From assembly GCA_934402395.1 (NCBI GenBank), contig CAKRTQ010000003.1, positions 1 through 64,000 of the forward strand: a stretch of DNA of 64,000 bases. Reading direction: 5' to 3'. The stretch comes from an uncultured Eubacteriales bacterium. GTDB taxonomy: Bacteria; Bacillota; Clostridia; Oscillospirales; CAG-272. Positions 49,356 through 57,889 of the stretch are shown in pieces (position 1 is the stretch's first letter; every line of letters starts with the position of its first letter). The translations under genes were made by a program, and so were the position numbers. The notes under the pieces are model-generated. The model worked only from the letters and a program-made list of their open reading frames with translations. It did not search any database and was not told where the DNA came from.

Positions 49356-50231
49356 TTATTTTCGCGGTGCTTCAAGCGAAATACGCCCTATTTTGGCATT
49401 TCTGAACTCGTCAAGCATCATCTTTGCGGCTCTTTCAAGATCGACCTCGCCGCCGGAAACAAGATATCCGCGCCGCCTGCCGACAAGCTCAAGTATTTCG
49501 TAGCTTTTCAGCTCCGCCAGTTTTTCCGGCTCCACGAGTTTGTAACGTTCGCAAAGCAGGGCGGGGCAGAGTGCATACAGTCTCGCGCACAGTGCCGAGG
49601 CAAGCTCCTCGGGGTCGAGGATCGCGTCCTTTATCGCTCCGGTGATCGCAAGATTTTCGGCAACACGCCTGTCATCGAACTTCGGCCAGAGGACACCCGG
49701 CATATCAAGCAGGTCAATACCGATACTCGTTGCGACCCACTGTTTGTCCAGCGTAACGCCGGGGCGGTTTTCAACCTTGGCTTTTTTTGCACCTGTGAGT
49801 TTATTTATAAGAGAGGATTTGCCAACATTCGGGATCCCGAGCACCATGGTCCTCAGCTTCCTGCCGCTCATGCCGCGGTCACGGTACCTCTCAAGCTTTT
49901 CGGCGCAAAGCTCGCGCAGCGTAGGGGCAATACGCGAGATCCCGGCGCCGCTCCTGCAATCGCAGGAAAGACACACAATGCCGTTTTTAGTATATTTTAC
50001 GATCCAGTCCGCCGTTATCGCTTCATCGGCGAGTCCGGATTTGTTGAGCAGAACGAGCCTCGGCTTCTCGCCGCATATACGGTCGATATCGGGATTGCGC
50101 GAGCTCGCGGGAATGCGTGCATCAAGTATTTCTATAACAGCATCAACGGAGCCGAGGTTTTCGCCGATCATACGGCGCGTTTTCGCCATATGTCCCGGAA
50201 ACCACTGGATCTGTTTCGATTGTATGCCCAT
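49356..50231 (-). CDS. rbgA: Ribosome biogenesis GTPase RbgA (YlqF)
   Basis: RbgA is a circularly permuted GTPase needed for late 50S assembly. The 291-residue product has the N-terminal WFPGHMAKTRRMI, then G4 LLNKSGLAD before G1 GIPNVGKSSLINKL and G3 LLDMPGVLWPKF, the permuted order. The C-terminal helical domain follows. Its ATG shares one base with the lepB stop (TGATG), so the two are coupled. Confidence 0.96.
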   Translation of the reverse strand: MGIQSKQIQWFPGHMAKTRRMIGENLGSVDAVIEILDARIPASSRNPDIDRICGEKPRLVLLNKSGLADEAITADWIVKYTKNGIVCLSCDCRSGAGISRIAPTLRELCAEKLERYRDRGMSGRKLRTMVLGIPNVGKSSLINKLTGAKKAKVENRPGVTLDKQWVATSIGIDLLDMPGVLWPKFDDRRVAENLAITGAIKDAILDPEELASALCARLYALCPALLCERYKLVEPEKLAELKSYEILELVGRRRGYLVSGGEVDLERAAKMMLDEFRNAKIGRISLEAPRK

Positions 50232-50893
50232 CAGTCTACCGCTCCGATCTTGTCAAACGGCGTGAGGCGCATTAGCGCATGACCGAGAATGCGATCAACA
50301 ATTACGCAGCCAAAGTAGCGACTATCAGTCGAACCGCGCCTATTATCTCCCAAAACAAAAACACTTCCTTCGGGTACCTGTAGTGGATATTGTAGCATTC
50401 CAATCGAAAGAGCGCGTTCGTTTACTTTGTATGTTGCATATTCACTATCATCCAATACAATAGGATTTTCCATGTTCTTGTCATAAATTGTAATTTTCAG
50501 TCGTTGGTCAACAATCTCCATGTCTACCCATTCTCCGCCTGTGGCTATTACACGCTTTACAAGCGTCATGCCTTTTTCTCCTGTAAAATTAACCATTTCG
50601 GGATCATGAAAAACAATTATATCTTCTCGTTGAGGTCTATAAAAAGCATCCGAGACCAATAGCATTTCACCATCACTGAGCGTATAGTCCATCGAATGTC
50701 CGTCAACGCGGCAAAGTCTCACAAAAAAGCTGAATATAACTATCACAGCGCAAAGTGAAAATATGCACAGCTCGTAATAGTCGAATATTTCCGCAACGAT
50801 AGACTGCTTTTCTTCTTTTTTTTCTTTGTTGTTATCCGGTGCGACAGGAATGTCGCCGTTATTGTTTTCAACGTTTTTTATTTCGTCGGACAT
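50231..50893 (-). CDS. lepB: Signal peptidase I
   Basis: The 220-residue enzyme cleaves signal peptides at the outer membrane face. After an acidic and lysine-rich cytoplasmic N terminus of about 35 residues, one membrane helix (LCIFSLCAVIVIFSFFV) leads to VDGHSMDYTLSDGEMLLV with the catalytic Ser, MTLVKRVIATGGEWVD with the Lys, and FVLGDNRRGSTDSRYFGCV. Codon choice in this gene looks more AT-rich than in its neighbours. AAAGGAAAGAAAAA precedes the ATG. It heads the lepB-rbgA-rnhB-yraN cluster. Confidence 0.95.
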   Translation of the reverse strand: MSDEIKNVENNNGDIPVAPDNNKEKKEEKQSIVAEIFDYYELCIFSLCAVIVIFSFFVRLCRVDGHSMDYTLSDGEMLLVSDAFYRPQREDIIVFHDPEMVNFTGEKGMTLVKRVIATGGEWVDMEIVDQRLKITIYDKNMENPIVLDDSEYATYKVNERALSIGMLQYPLQVPEGSVFVLGDNRRGSTDSRYFGCVIVDRILGHALMRLTPFDKIGAVD

Positions 50894-50923
50894 TTTTTCT
50901 TTCCTTTCGGTGATCGGTACCGA

Positions 50924-52153
50924 TCATTTGATTCGGCAATAATCTATAAATGACTGCATAAGCTCAGAACCGCGGGGAAGATAGCAGTTCTTTTCGCGTG
51001 CGGTCTCTTCGGTAAATACATTCACGCCTTTTTCCTTCTTACGGCTGCTGTACATAAAGTACGGCACAGGATCGGATGTATGTGTGCGCAGGCGGAGCGG
51101 CGTGGGATGGTCGGGGAGCACAAGGATGCCGAAATCGTCTCCGCAGCCTTCAAGGTACTCAAACACCGGCGTGAGTATCTTTTCGTCAATAAGCTCGACA
51201 GATCGTACTTTATTTTCGATCTCCGCACGGTGCCCGCACTCATCGGGCGCCTCAACATGAACATACACAAGGTCCGAACCATTGCGGAAGGCATTGACAG
51301 CCGCCTCCGCCTTTCCGGTGAAGTTGGTGTGTATATTGCCGGTAGCACCTTCAACATCGACAACGTTCATTCCGGCGCAGATCCCTATGCCTTTGATAAG
51401 ATCGACGGCAGAAACGACCGTGGCGTCAAGTCCGAATTTCTCGCGGAAAGAGGGAAGTGCCGGCTTCTTTCCCGCGCTCCACAGCCATATGGCGTTGGCG
51501 GGCTTGAGTCCGTGTGCACGGCGGGCTTCGTTTACCGGATGATGCTCGAGAAGCGCCGTGCCCTCCTTCATAAGCTGCCGATATCCGCCCGCAAGTGTCG
51601 CATCGGGCAGATATTCACCGATTTTTTTGCCGATTATATTGTGCGGGCGCGCAAAATCATAGCTGTCATCAGCTCCGTTCCATATAAGGCAGTGACGGTA
51701 GCTGACCCCGGTGTAAAAATGCCGGGCTTCATCGGAAAGATTTTCGTTGAGAGTTTTTATAAGCTCGGCCGCCTCTGCGGTCGAAATTTCATCCGCGCTG
51801 TGATCGAGCATAACGCGTTCTTCATACGGCTGACCTTCGACAGCGTCCGACAGCGTAACGGTATTGCATCTCACGGCAACATCTCCGGGCTTCATGTCGA
51901 TTCCCATGCTGACAGCCTCAAGGGGAGAACGTCCTTTTGAATACACCTTGGGATCAAATGAAAGTATCGCCATGTTTGCAGTGTCGGATTCCGGCACCAT
52001 GCCTTCGGGAACATTCAGAACGGTACCGACCTTTGATATGGCGGCAAGCCTGTCCATCATAGGCTTACGGGCTGCCTCCATGGGTGTCATATTACCAAGC
52101 TCGGGCACAGGCTCGTCAGCCATGCCGTCGGGTATAAGTACAAGATATTTCAT
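50924..52153 (-). CDS. ApgM-family phosphoglycerate mutase / proposed homoserine kinase
   Basis: The 409-residue alkaline-phosphatase-fold protein has the metalloenzyme motifs LVLIPDGMADEPVPELG near the N terminus, PESDTANMAILSFDP with the catalytic Ser or Thr region, YVHVEAPDECGHRAEIENKV and LVLPDHPTPLRLRTHTSDPV with metal His and Asp residues. Archaeal ApgM interconverts 2- and 3-phosphoglycerate. Bacterial members linked to threonine genes have been proposed as homoserine kinases. The promoter at 52196-52224 puts transcription start near 52189, so the start at 52153, preceded by AAGGTGATTATCTG, is right. Confidence 0.88.
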   Translation of the reverse strand: MKYLVLIPDGMADEPVPELGNMTPMEAARKPMMDRLAAISKVGTVLNVPEGMVPESDTANMAILSFDPKVYSKGRSPLEAVSMGIDMKPGDVAVRCNTVTLSDAVEGQPYEERVMLDHSADEISTAEAAELIKTLNENLSDEARHFYTGVSYRHCLIWNGADDSYDFARPHNIIGKKIGEYLPDATLAGGYRQLMKEGTALLEHHPVNEARRAHGLKPANAIWLWSAGKKPALPSFREKFGLDATVVSAVDLIKGIGICAGMNVVDVEGATGNIHTNFTGKAEAAVNAFRNGSDLVYVHVEAPDECGHRAEIENKVRSVELIDEKILTPVFEYLEGCGDDFGILVLPDHPTPLRLRTHTSDPVPYFMYSSRKKEKGVNVFTEETAREKNCYLPRGSELMQSFIDYCRIK

Positions 52154-52195
52154 CAGATAATCACCTTTCAGTGTCTTACAATATTTTTTCATTTT

Positions 52196-52224
52196 ATTAT
52201 ATCACAAAAAACGTCTGTACGCAA
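52196..52224 (-). promoter_or_regulatory. Sigma-A promoter of the ApgM-family gene
   Basis: On the minus strand TTGCGT (52224-52219) and TATAAT (52201-52196) have a 17-bp spacer. Confidence 0.75.
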
Positions 52225-52328
52225 GAAAAAATAAAAATTAATCGTACATTCCGAGAATTCACACAACAGACTTGAATTTCGGTGTCTGATATGCTAAAAT
52301 AATAAAAAAATATGATCGGAGACAATAA

Positions 52329-53009
52329 ATGAAAGCCGCCGGAACAGAAAAAAAGCAGCGTAATGCGGCAAAAAAAGCGATAATAGTTGTCCTTTGCGCG
52401 GTCTGTATGCTCATAATTGTATTTTATTGTATAATATGGGCTGTCAATCGGCACGGAAATGGCGACGAAACGTTACCAAATAATTACACTTTTGACTATG
52501 CCAACTACGATGAGGACATTTTTCGCGATAAAGAATACATGAGCTACGACCGGAATATATACTACACAAGCATAAACTCGTATATGACGGTAACGATAGA
52601 CCGCGAAAACATGGATGATGTGTCGGAATCATACCGCCGCCCGATACTTTTTATGATGGACTATATAGATGCTATCGTAAACGGAGACGTTGAGACTTAC
52701 AATTCGTGCCATGCCTCCGAGTATTACAAAAGCGGCCGCAAGCCCAAAGAAAATTTCACCATGCAAAAACTGTACGCAATAAAGCTCACAACAGTTGACA
52801 CATGGTATGACGATGCAGGCTCCGAAGCCTTGAGATACTACAACATAGGCATTGACTATATGATAAAAAACAATAACGGAACTCTGCGTAACGACATGGG
52901 CAGCGATGCAATAAGAAGAATTTATCTGACGCTGAAAGAAACTTCATCCGGAACGATAACAATAACCGACGAATCGTATTTCAGCTGTCTCGAGACTGCC
53001 GCGGGATAA
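52329..53009 (+). CDS. Membrane-anchored extracytoplasmic protein of unknown function
   Basis: The 226-residue product has a short lysine-rich cytoplasmic start, one membrane helix (AIIVVLCAVCMLIIVFYCII, residues about 20-39) and an outside domain of about 185 residues rich in Tyr, Asp and Asn. I do not recognise the domain. Phrases such as DYIDAIVNGDVETYNSCHA suggest an alpha/beta fold related to small NTF2-like or DUF4829-like extracytoplasmic domains, but this is weak. GATCGGAGACAATAA precedes the ATG. It is divergent from the ApgM gene and appears monocistronic. Confidence 0.65.
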   Translation: MKAAGTEKKQRNAAKKAIIVVLCAVCMLIIVFYCIIWAVNRHGNGDETLPNNYTFDYANYDEDIFRDKEYMSYDRNIYYTSINSYMTVTIDRENMDDVSESYRRPILFMMDYIDAIVNGDVETYNSCHASEYYKSGRKPKENFTMQKLYAIKLTTVDTWYDDAGSEALRYYNIGIDYMIKNNNGTLRNDMGSDAIRRIYLTLKETSSGTITITDESYFSCLETAAG

Positions 53010-53357
53010 CAGCCGATACGCAGAAGCGCAAAGCAAACACAGGATGACTTGTTAAACCGCCGCTGAGCGGATCCGTTAAAGCAGCGCACTCAAGCAGTTT
53101 TGCAAATTGCCATTGTATCATGAAATTTCGCCCGATTTTTTATGTATACCCCTTCCCCCAATTTCGCAAAACTTCAATTTTGCGAAATTGAACGTTTTAT
53201 CGAATCGGCTTTATCCTCTGCCGGTGCGCATGATGCAGATCATTTTTTCGCTCAATGCCCCGCCGTACGGCGATTTACAATAAAAACACAAAAGCATCGG
53301 TTGCGTCACCAGGCAACCGGTGCAATTAATAAAACCAGCCAAAGGAACCGACACGCC
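53010..53357. other. Gene-free stretch with two hairpins
   Basis: No gene is supported here. A perfect 13-bp inverted repeat, CAATTTCGCAAAA with its complement around CTTCAA, lies at 53159-53190. A second hairpin, GCATCGGTTGC/GCAACCGGTGC with one wobble, lies at 53294-53323, just before the next gene's ribosome binding site region. Neither has a clear T tract, so a regulatory or RNA-stability role is possible. Confidence 0.45.
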
Positions 53358-54092
53358 ATGCACAAAGGCATTTACACCGATTTTCTGTGCAAAGCACTGC
53401 CGATGCCGTCGGAAGGTCCATCGAATGCATCGATGGCATCTGCAGTGCTGTCGCGGCTTCGCGAAGACAGGATCGGCAGAGTTATCTTCACACCTTTATA
53501 CTGTCACGGCAGATCCGGCGCCGCCGGCAGCATTGCGCATTTTATTAATCAAAGAAACATTGCATTCAAAGCGCTTCGCCCGCATCTTCCGCACGGCATA
53601 AGCTACACTCTTGCCGCAGAGATCGCGATCGTTCCCGGTTGCTTCGATGATCCCGACATATGCAGACTTATGATAGATATTTCGGGTTATCTGCCCGTGC
53701 TGCTCCCTTTTCCGATTTATTCCGATGAGGTATGGAAAGACATCAACCGTCTTACGTATCACACGAAGTACAAACCCATCTTTACTAATTTTGACAGATT
53801 TCTCATTGTATATCCTTTTGACGAAATCAAAAAGATTGAAAAAGTTCCGCGCGCAGCATTTCATTTCAACGTAAGGTCGCTTGACAGCAAGCATATGGTC
53901 AAATATGTTATTTCACTGATAGATGCCGGCAAAACCGTTGTTTTCGGCACCGGTGCGCACCGCGTTGGCCGTTATGAAACCGAAATGGAACCGCATTTTA
54001 AACTGCTGCGTCGTTATCTCGGCGACAACGACTTTGACGCACTTATGCTTTCCGTCAGTAATTTCTGCCGTCCGCCGAAATATCATCATTGA
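53358..54092 (+). CDS. CpsB/YwqE-like PHP-fold protein lacking metal ligands
   Basis: The 244-residue product follows the outline of the CpsB/YwqE tyrosine-phosphatase family: an N-terminal block ahead of LRED-RIGRVIFTPLYCH (where the enzymes have IVATPHY), PHGISYTLAAEIAIVPG, a middle helical region, and VVFGTGAHRVG where the enzymes have a serine-aspartate-histidine motif. The N-terminal H-x-H is not present (TDFLCKALP instead) and several other ligands are replaced. It is therefore either a very divergent enzyme or an inactive relative. AAAGGAA stands 11 nt before the ATG. The gene converges on spoIIID with a gap of 2 nt. Confidence 0.5.
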   Translation: MHKGIYTDFLCKALPMPSEGPSNASMASAVLSRLREDRIGRVIFTPLYCHGRSGAAGSIAHFINQRNIAFKALRPHLPHGISYTLAAEIAIVPGCFDDPDICRLMIDISGYLPVLLPFPIYSDEVWKDINRLTYHTKYKPIFTNFDRFLIVYPFDEIKKIEKVPRAAFHFNVRSLDSKHMVKYVISLIDAGKTVVFGTGAHRVGRYETEMEPHFKLLRRYLGDNDFDALMLSVSNFCRPPKYHH

Positions 54093-54094
54093 TC

Positions 54095-54376
54095 TTATCT
54101 GTTCTCCGGATGCGCTCTTTTTCTTATGTCCTCATATTTGCGTCTTGTGGCTTCTCCGCCGCGCAGATGACGTTCACGCTTGTTTGTGTCAAGCAGCTCG
54201 CACACACATCCGTGAAGAGTCGTATTGACTTTTTCAAGAGTTACGGTCACATCCTTGTGCACGGTGCTTTTGCTTATTCCGAAATACGCTGCGGTGCTTC
54301 GCACGGTTGCATTGTTTTCAAGCATATATTCCGCAAGTGCCACGCAGCGTTCCTTGATATCATTATTTATGTACAT
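54095..54376 (-). CDS. spoIIID: Sporulation transcription factor SpoIIID
   Basis: SpoIIID tunes mother-cell gene expression during sporulation, acting with sigma-E. The 93-residue product has the family length and motifs: YINNDIKERCVALAEYMLEN, the helix-turn-helix TVRSTAAYFGISKSTVHKDV, and the basic C-terminal RERHLRGGEATRRKYEDIR. Longer upstream extensions have no family similarity and are rejected. GGGAG stands about 12 nt upstream. It shows that the organism, or its recent ancestor, forms endospores. Confidence 0.95.
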   Translation of the reverse strand: MYINNDIKERCVALAEYMLENNATVRSTAAYFGISKSTVHKDVTVTLEKVNTTLHGCVCELLDTNKRERHLRGGEATRRKYEDIRKRAHPENR

Positions 54377-54518
54377 AACTGTTGCCGTCTCCCGTTTTGT
54401 TTTTTGCGCAGTCGAAAATAGTTCACCTGCGCAAAATATATTTATGCTATAATATATGAATCTCGGTATGCCCGAAATTACAAATATACTGCCGGTCAGG
54501 AAGGACAACAGGTAAAAA

Positions 54519-55310
54519 ATGAGTTCCAACGCTTCCGGAAATGATGAAAATATAATTCTTGAAGGCATGACTTCGGTCTCAGCCTGCATCAAGGCGCTTG
54601 ACGAAAAGCCGGCATCGCGCACAATATACGAGGTGCTGGCAGACAGTTCAAAGCTGTCCGGCGGCAGCGACCGCTTCAGGCGCAGGCTTTCATACCTGCG
54701 CGCCAAATCGGCTGAGCACGGTTTTACGCTCCGGCTTTGCGATGCAGCGGAGATCAACGCGCTTACGAGCGGAAACACGCACGGCGGCATTGCGGCACGT
54801 GTCAGCCCGCGAGCAATCGCGTCTTTGGATATTACAAATATAAAGAAAAACGGGTTCTACATGATCTTTGACGGCATTGAGGACCCTTACAGCTTTGGCT
54901 ATTCCCTGCGCTCCCTATACGCCGCCGGGGCGGACGGCGTGATACTTCCGTCGGGACATTTCATAAACAATGACGGTGTTATCTCACGCTCGTCAGCCGG
55001 CGCATACGAGCTTTTGCCGGTATATTTCGCCGACGGCGGGACCGTAAATGCAATACGCAGCTTTCGTCAAGCCGGATACCGCATACTCTGCTCGGAAATA
55101 CGCAGATCGGTATCTTATCTTGACGCGCACCTTTGCCGCCCGCTTGTGATTGTAATGGGCGGCGAAAAACGCGGTATATCATCATCTGTAATTGCGGAGT
55201 GCGACGGTAACGTCAGCATAGGCTACGGGCGTGATTTTATGGGTTCCCTTTCGACCGCTTGTGCCGTCTCGGTACTTGCTTTTGAAGTTTTGCGAAATTC
55301 AAAAGGATAG
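54519..55310 (+). CDS. SpoU/TrmH-family RNA methyltransferase, altered motifs
   Basis: The 263-residue protein has the TrmH/RlmB layout: a short substrate-binding head with IILEGMTSVSACIKAL and NTHGGIAARV, then the knotted SPOUT domain with FDGIEDPYSFGYSLRSLYAA, VIVMGGEKRGISSSVIAECD and FMGSLSTACAVSVLAFEV. In active SpoU enzymes motif 1 is N-x-G-x-x-x-R and motif 3 contains S-L-N; here the Asn residues are Ser in both. It may act on another RNA, or have lost activity. A GGAAGGACAACAGG leader precedes the ATG. Confidence 0.85.
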   Translation: MSSNASGNDENIILEGMTSVSACIKALDEKPASRTIYEVLADSSKLSGGSDRFRRRLSYLRAKSAEHGFTLRLCDAAEINALTSGNTHGGIAARVSPRAIASLDITNIKKNGFYMIFDGIEDPYSFGYSLRSLYAAGADGVILPSGHFINNDGVISRSSAGAYELLPVYFADGGTVNAIRSFRQAGYRILCSEIRRSVSYLDAHLCRPLVIVMGGEKRGISSSVIAECDGNVSIGYGRDFMGSLSTACAVSVLAFEVLRNSKG

Positions 55311-55379
55311 AACGTTCGGTAATATCTCCGCCGCCTCAACAGTATATTTTAATATACTGTTCGGAAAGGCGGTACTTGC

Positions 55380-56018
55380 ATGGACACCGGTGAGGGCAAG
55401 ATATCAAAAATAAGAAAAGCCGCAGCGGAGCATGCCGAGCTTATCCGCTTTTTCGCTCTTCTGATAAGCGGTGTAGCTATCGGACTGATTTTCAACGCCG
55501 CGTGCGGCTATGAATACAGCTTTGCTCTCACCGATCATGTGCGCTTTTGTTTTACGCCTCCGTTTGACGGCGTTTCCGGTTTTTTCGGAATATTCGGAAT
55601 CGTTATATATGCCGCAGGAACGGACGTTGTTCTCGTTTTGCTCGTATTTCTTTTCGGACTGACTTATATCTGCCGTCAGAGCTGCTCGCTCCTCATTATT
55701 CTGCGCGGCGTTTTTCTAGGACTTTCCACCGGAATACTTGCTGTATCCGCTTCGGGCGGTACCATCGAATGTCCGCATCCGGTAATATGCTCATTTGTCT
55801 ATATTCTGCATTCAGCCGTCATTTCGCTCCTACTGGTCTTTCTGTCGCATTTTGCCGAACGGGCATCAACTCTTTTCCGCGGACTTTCGGAGCGTACCTC
55901 CAACATGATCTTCACGGCACGTTTCGGAGCTTATTTTATTGCCGCTGCCGCATCATCGGGCGCAGTGATAATTCTTCGGTCGCTATATCTTATTCTCATA
56001 CATATGCTTACGGCATGA
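55380..56018 (+). CDS. Polytopic membrane protein, SpoIIM-like
   Basis: The 212-residue product has about five hydrophobic helices. The order resembles SpoIIM: a first helix LIRFFALLISGVAIGLIFNA, a soluble loop, then LVLLVFLFGLTYICRQSCSL and LRGVFLGLSTGILAVS, close in pattern to the LKG-VVVGFTVGFL segment of stage II sporulation protein M, and two more helices. SpoIIM is part of the peptidoglycan-degrading engulfment complex. The identity is too low for certainty. AAAGGCGGTACTTGC precedes the ATG. The neighbouring spoIIID makes a sporulation role plausible. Confidence 0.5.
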   Translation: MDTGEGKISKIRKAAAEHAELIRFFALLISGVAIGLIFNAACGYEYSFALTDHVRFCFTPPFDGVSGFFGIFGIVIYAAGTDVVLVLLVFLFGLTYICRQSCSLLIILRGVFLGLSTGILAVSASGGTIECPHPVICSFVYILHSAVISLLLVFLSHFAERASTLFRGLSERTSNMIFTARFGAYFIAAAASSGAVIILRSLYLILIHMLTA

Positions 56019-56134
56019 AAGCCGGTGTCAATAAAGGAAGTAATCACGATCGGAATATCGATCTTCCGGTCCGCGTTTTGCGGTTTCCGCTGTATCATTA
56101 ACAGCCGCAAATACGCAAGAAAGGATAGTCACAA

Positions 56135-57133
56135 ATGAAAGACGAAAAAAGATCCTTCAGCCGTAAACTGTTTGAGTTTTTTAACCCGAACAAGGACGGC
56201 AAGGGTGTGTCAAAAAACGAAAAGCCGTTCGTACCTGATCTCAAAAGTATGCCGAAATTCTATTTTCGCAATTTCAGCCGGCTTTTGTCGCTCAACGTGC
56301 TTATGATCACGCTTTTTATACCGATCGTGATCGTTATTTATATTTATACCAATACATCGACAACACCGTCGCAGGAAAGCACGATATACACTTCCCTTTA
56401 CGGCGCGCACATACTGCACCCGTCGGCATCGGTTGCGGCACTTATCGGTATATTCGGTCAGCAGCTCGATCTGCACGTACTCGGCGCAGCAGGGATATAC
56501 TCGATCGTCGGACTTGCGATCCTCCTGCTTCTCATCTGGGGAGAGGTTCACGTTGGCGCCACCTACTGTACACGCAGTATGTTCAGACGCGAACCCGTGT
56601 TTATATTCAGCGACTTCTTTTATGCCGTGAAACGAAACTGGAAGCAAGGACTTATAATGGGTATCATCGATGCTCTTGTGGTCACCATACTGACAGTGGA
56701 TCTTCTTTATTGCATACAGGTCGGAGGAACTTTCTGGCTTGATTTTATGTTTTTTGCGGTGTGCACCCTATGCATTATTTATTTCTTTATGCGCTTTTAC
56801 ATTTATCTCATGCTCGTCACATTTGACCTCAGCATCGGAAAGATATATAAAAACGCACTGATCTTCACGATCCTCGGCATAAAGCGCAATCTTATGTCGG
56901 TGCTCGGCATTGCCGCGCTGATCGGAGTGAACGTACTGCTGTTTATTATGCTGAGACCGCTGAACATAGTGGTCCCCGCGGTTCTTCCCGTGTTTTACCT
57001 GCTGCCGAGCATTACATTGCTCACGACCTACGGCGCTTATCCGATAATTGAAAAATACATGATAAAAATGGTTCCGGCGGATGATGACCCGGACAAACCG
57101 GAGATCGAATACGAATACGATGATGAAAAATAA
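56135..57133 (+). CDS. DUF624 (YesL-like) membrane protein
   Basis: The 332-residue product has six or so membrane helices and the DUF624 core: GATYCTRSMFRREPVFIFSD, then FFYAVKRNWKQGLIMGIIDA and LVTFDLSIGKIYKNALIFTI. The tail is acidic (DDDPDKPEIEYEYDDEK). In Bacillota the family often accompanies sugar transporters, but here it stands alone. The role is unknown. AGAAAGGATAGTCACAA precedes the ATG. Confidence 0.8.
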   Translation: MKDEKRSFSRKLFEFFNPNKDGKGVSKNEKPFVPDLKSMPKFYFRNFSRLLSLNVLMITLFIPIVIVIYIYTNTSTTPSQESTIYTSLYGAHILHPSASVAALIGIFGQQLDLHVLGAAGIYSIVGLAILLLLIWGEVHVGATYCTRSMFRREPVFIFSDFFYAVKRNWKQGLIMGIIDALVVTILTVDLLYCIQVGGTFWLDFMFFAVCTLCIIYFFMRFYIYLMLVTFDLSIGKIYKNALIFTILGIKRNLMSVLGIAALIGVNVLLFIMLRPLNIVVPAVLPVFYLLPSITLLTTYGAYPIIEKYMIKMVPADDDPDKPEIEYEYDDEK

Positions 57134-57173
57134 TAAGGGACTGTCACGCTAACGAGTGACAGCCCGACGTTAC

Positions 57174-57214
57174 GCGGCTGTTAAAAAACTCAGTTTGAGT
57201 TTTTTGACAGCCGC
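57174..57214. terminator. Bidirectional terminator, A-tract/CTCA family
   Basis: A 19-bp stem with GCGGCTGTTAAAAAACTCA on one side (one G-T wobble) around GTT. It lies between the convergent DUF624 and deacetylase genes. A smaller GGG-CTGTCAC hairpin stands just before it at 57137-57165. Confidence 0.88.
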
Positions 57215-57889
57215 TTATTTTATCAGTTCGGAGACCGTAACGAATTCATACCCACTACGCTTCAGCTCCGGGATGACCCTAATGAGAGCTTCGGCTGTGT
57301 GACCGCGCACACCATCGTGCATCAGTATCACCGCACCGTCGGTCACATGCTTCATAATTTCGTTTATGATATCAGGGGCGCTTCTGCCGCTCCAGTCGCG
57401 CGTGTCCACGCTCCAGAGCACCACGCTGTACCCCATTGAGGTGCATATTCCGGGAATATCATCGTTCATTATCCCTCCGGGCGGTCTGAACAGTTTTGTA
57501 CAGTATTCATCGTGTTCGAATATCATGGAATCGCACGCCGATATTTCGCTCTTTGTCAACTCGCATCCCGCCCCACCGAGATATTTATGACTGTAGGTGT
57601 GGTTTCCTATCTCGTGTCCGGCTGCGATCTCGCGGTCGATCAGATCAGGATACGCTTTTGCGTTTTTTCCAACCACAAAAAATGTCGCTTTGACACTGTA
57701 TTCATCGAGAATGTCAAGTATTGCGGGCGTAAGATGCGGGTCGGGACCGTCGTCAAATGTGATTGCTATGCGTCCGCAGCCCGGTTTGCCGTGCGAAAAA
57801 ACGCGGCACTCCGGAGCTGCGGCGAACGGGCAAAGAACAAAAATTGAAGCGAACGCAATACCCAAAGCCAGAGCAGATGCCCGTTTCAT
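57215..57889 (-). CDS. Polysaccharide deacetylase, NodB type, secreted
   Basis: The 224-residue protein has a signal peptide (LALGIAFASIFVLCPFAAA) and a complete CE4 domain: motif 1 ITFDDGPDPHLT with catalytic and metal Asp, motif 2 HEIGNHTYSHKYL with two metal His, motif 3 FRPPGG, motif 4 LWSVDTRDWSG and motif 5 AVILMHDGV. It should remove N-acetyl groups from peptidoglycan or another amino-sugar polymer outside the cell. Its start overlaps the stop of the gene upstream by 4 nt (ATGA). Confidence 0.93.
   Translation of the reverse strand: MKRASALALGIAFASIFVLCPFAAAPECRVFSHGKPGCGRIAITFDDGPDPHLTPAILDILDEYSVKATFFVVGKNAKAYPDLIDREIAAGHEIGNHTYSHKYLGGAGCELTKSEISACDSMIFEHDEYCTKLFRPPGGIMNDDIPGICTSMGYSVVLWSVDTRDWSGRSAPDIINEIMKHVTDGAVILMHDGVRGHTAEALIRVIPELKRSGYEFVTVSELIK

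Noticed and set aside
49182..50282. Long open frame on the plus strand over rnhB and rbgA
   Set aside because: It is antisense to two certain genes and has no ribosome binding site or family pattern.
51080..51940. Open frame of about 285 codons on the plus strand
   Set aside because: It is antisense to the ApgM-family gene and is explained by that gene's codon bias.
54377..54790. N-terminal extension of SpoIIID by about 138 residues
   Set aside because: SpoIIID is about 90 residues long and the extension has no family similarity; it runs antisense to the start of the SpoU-type gene.
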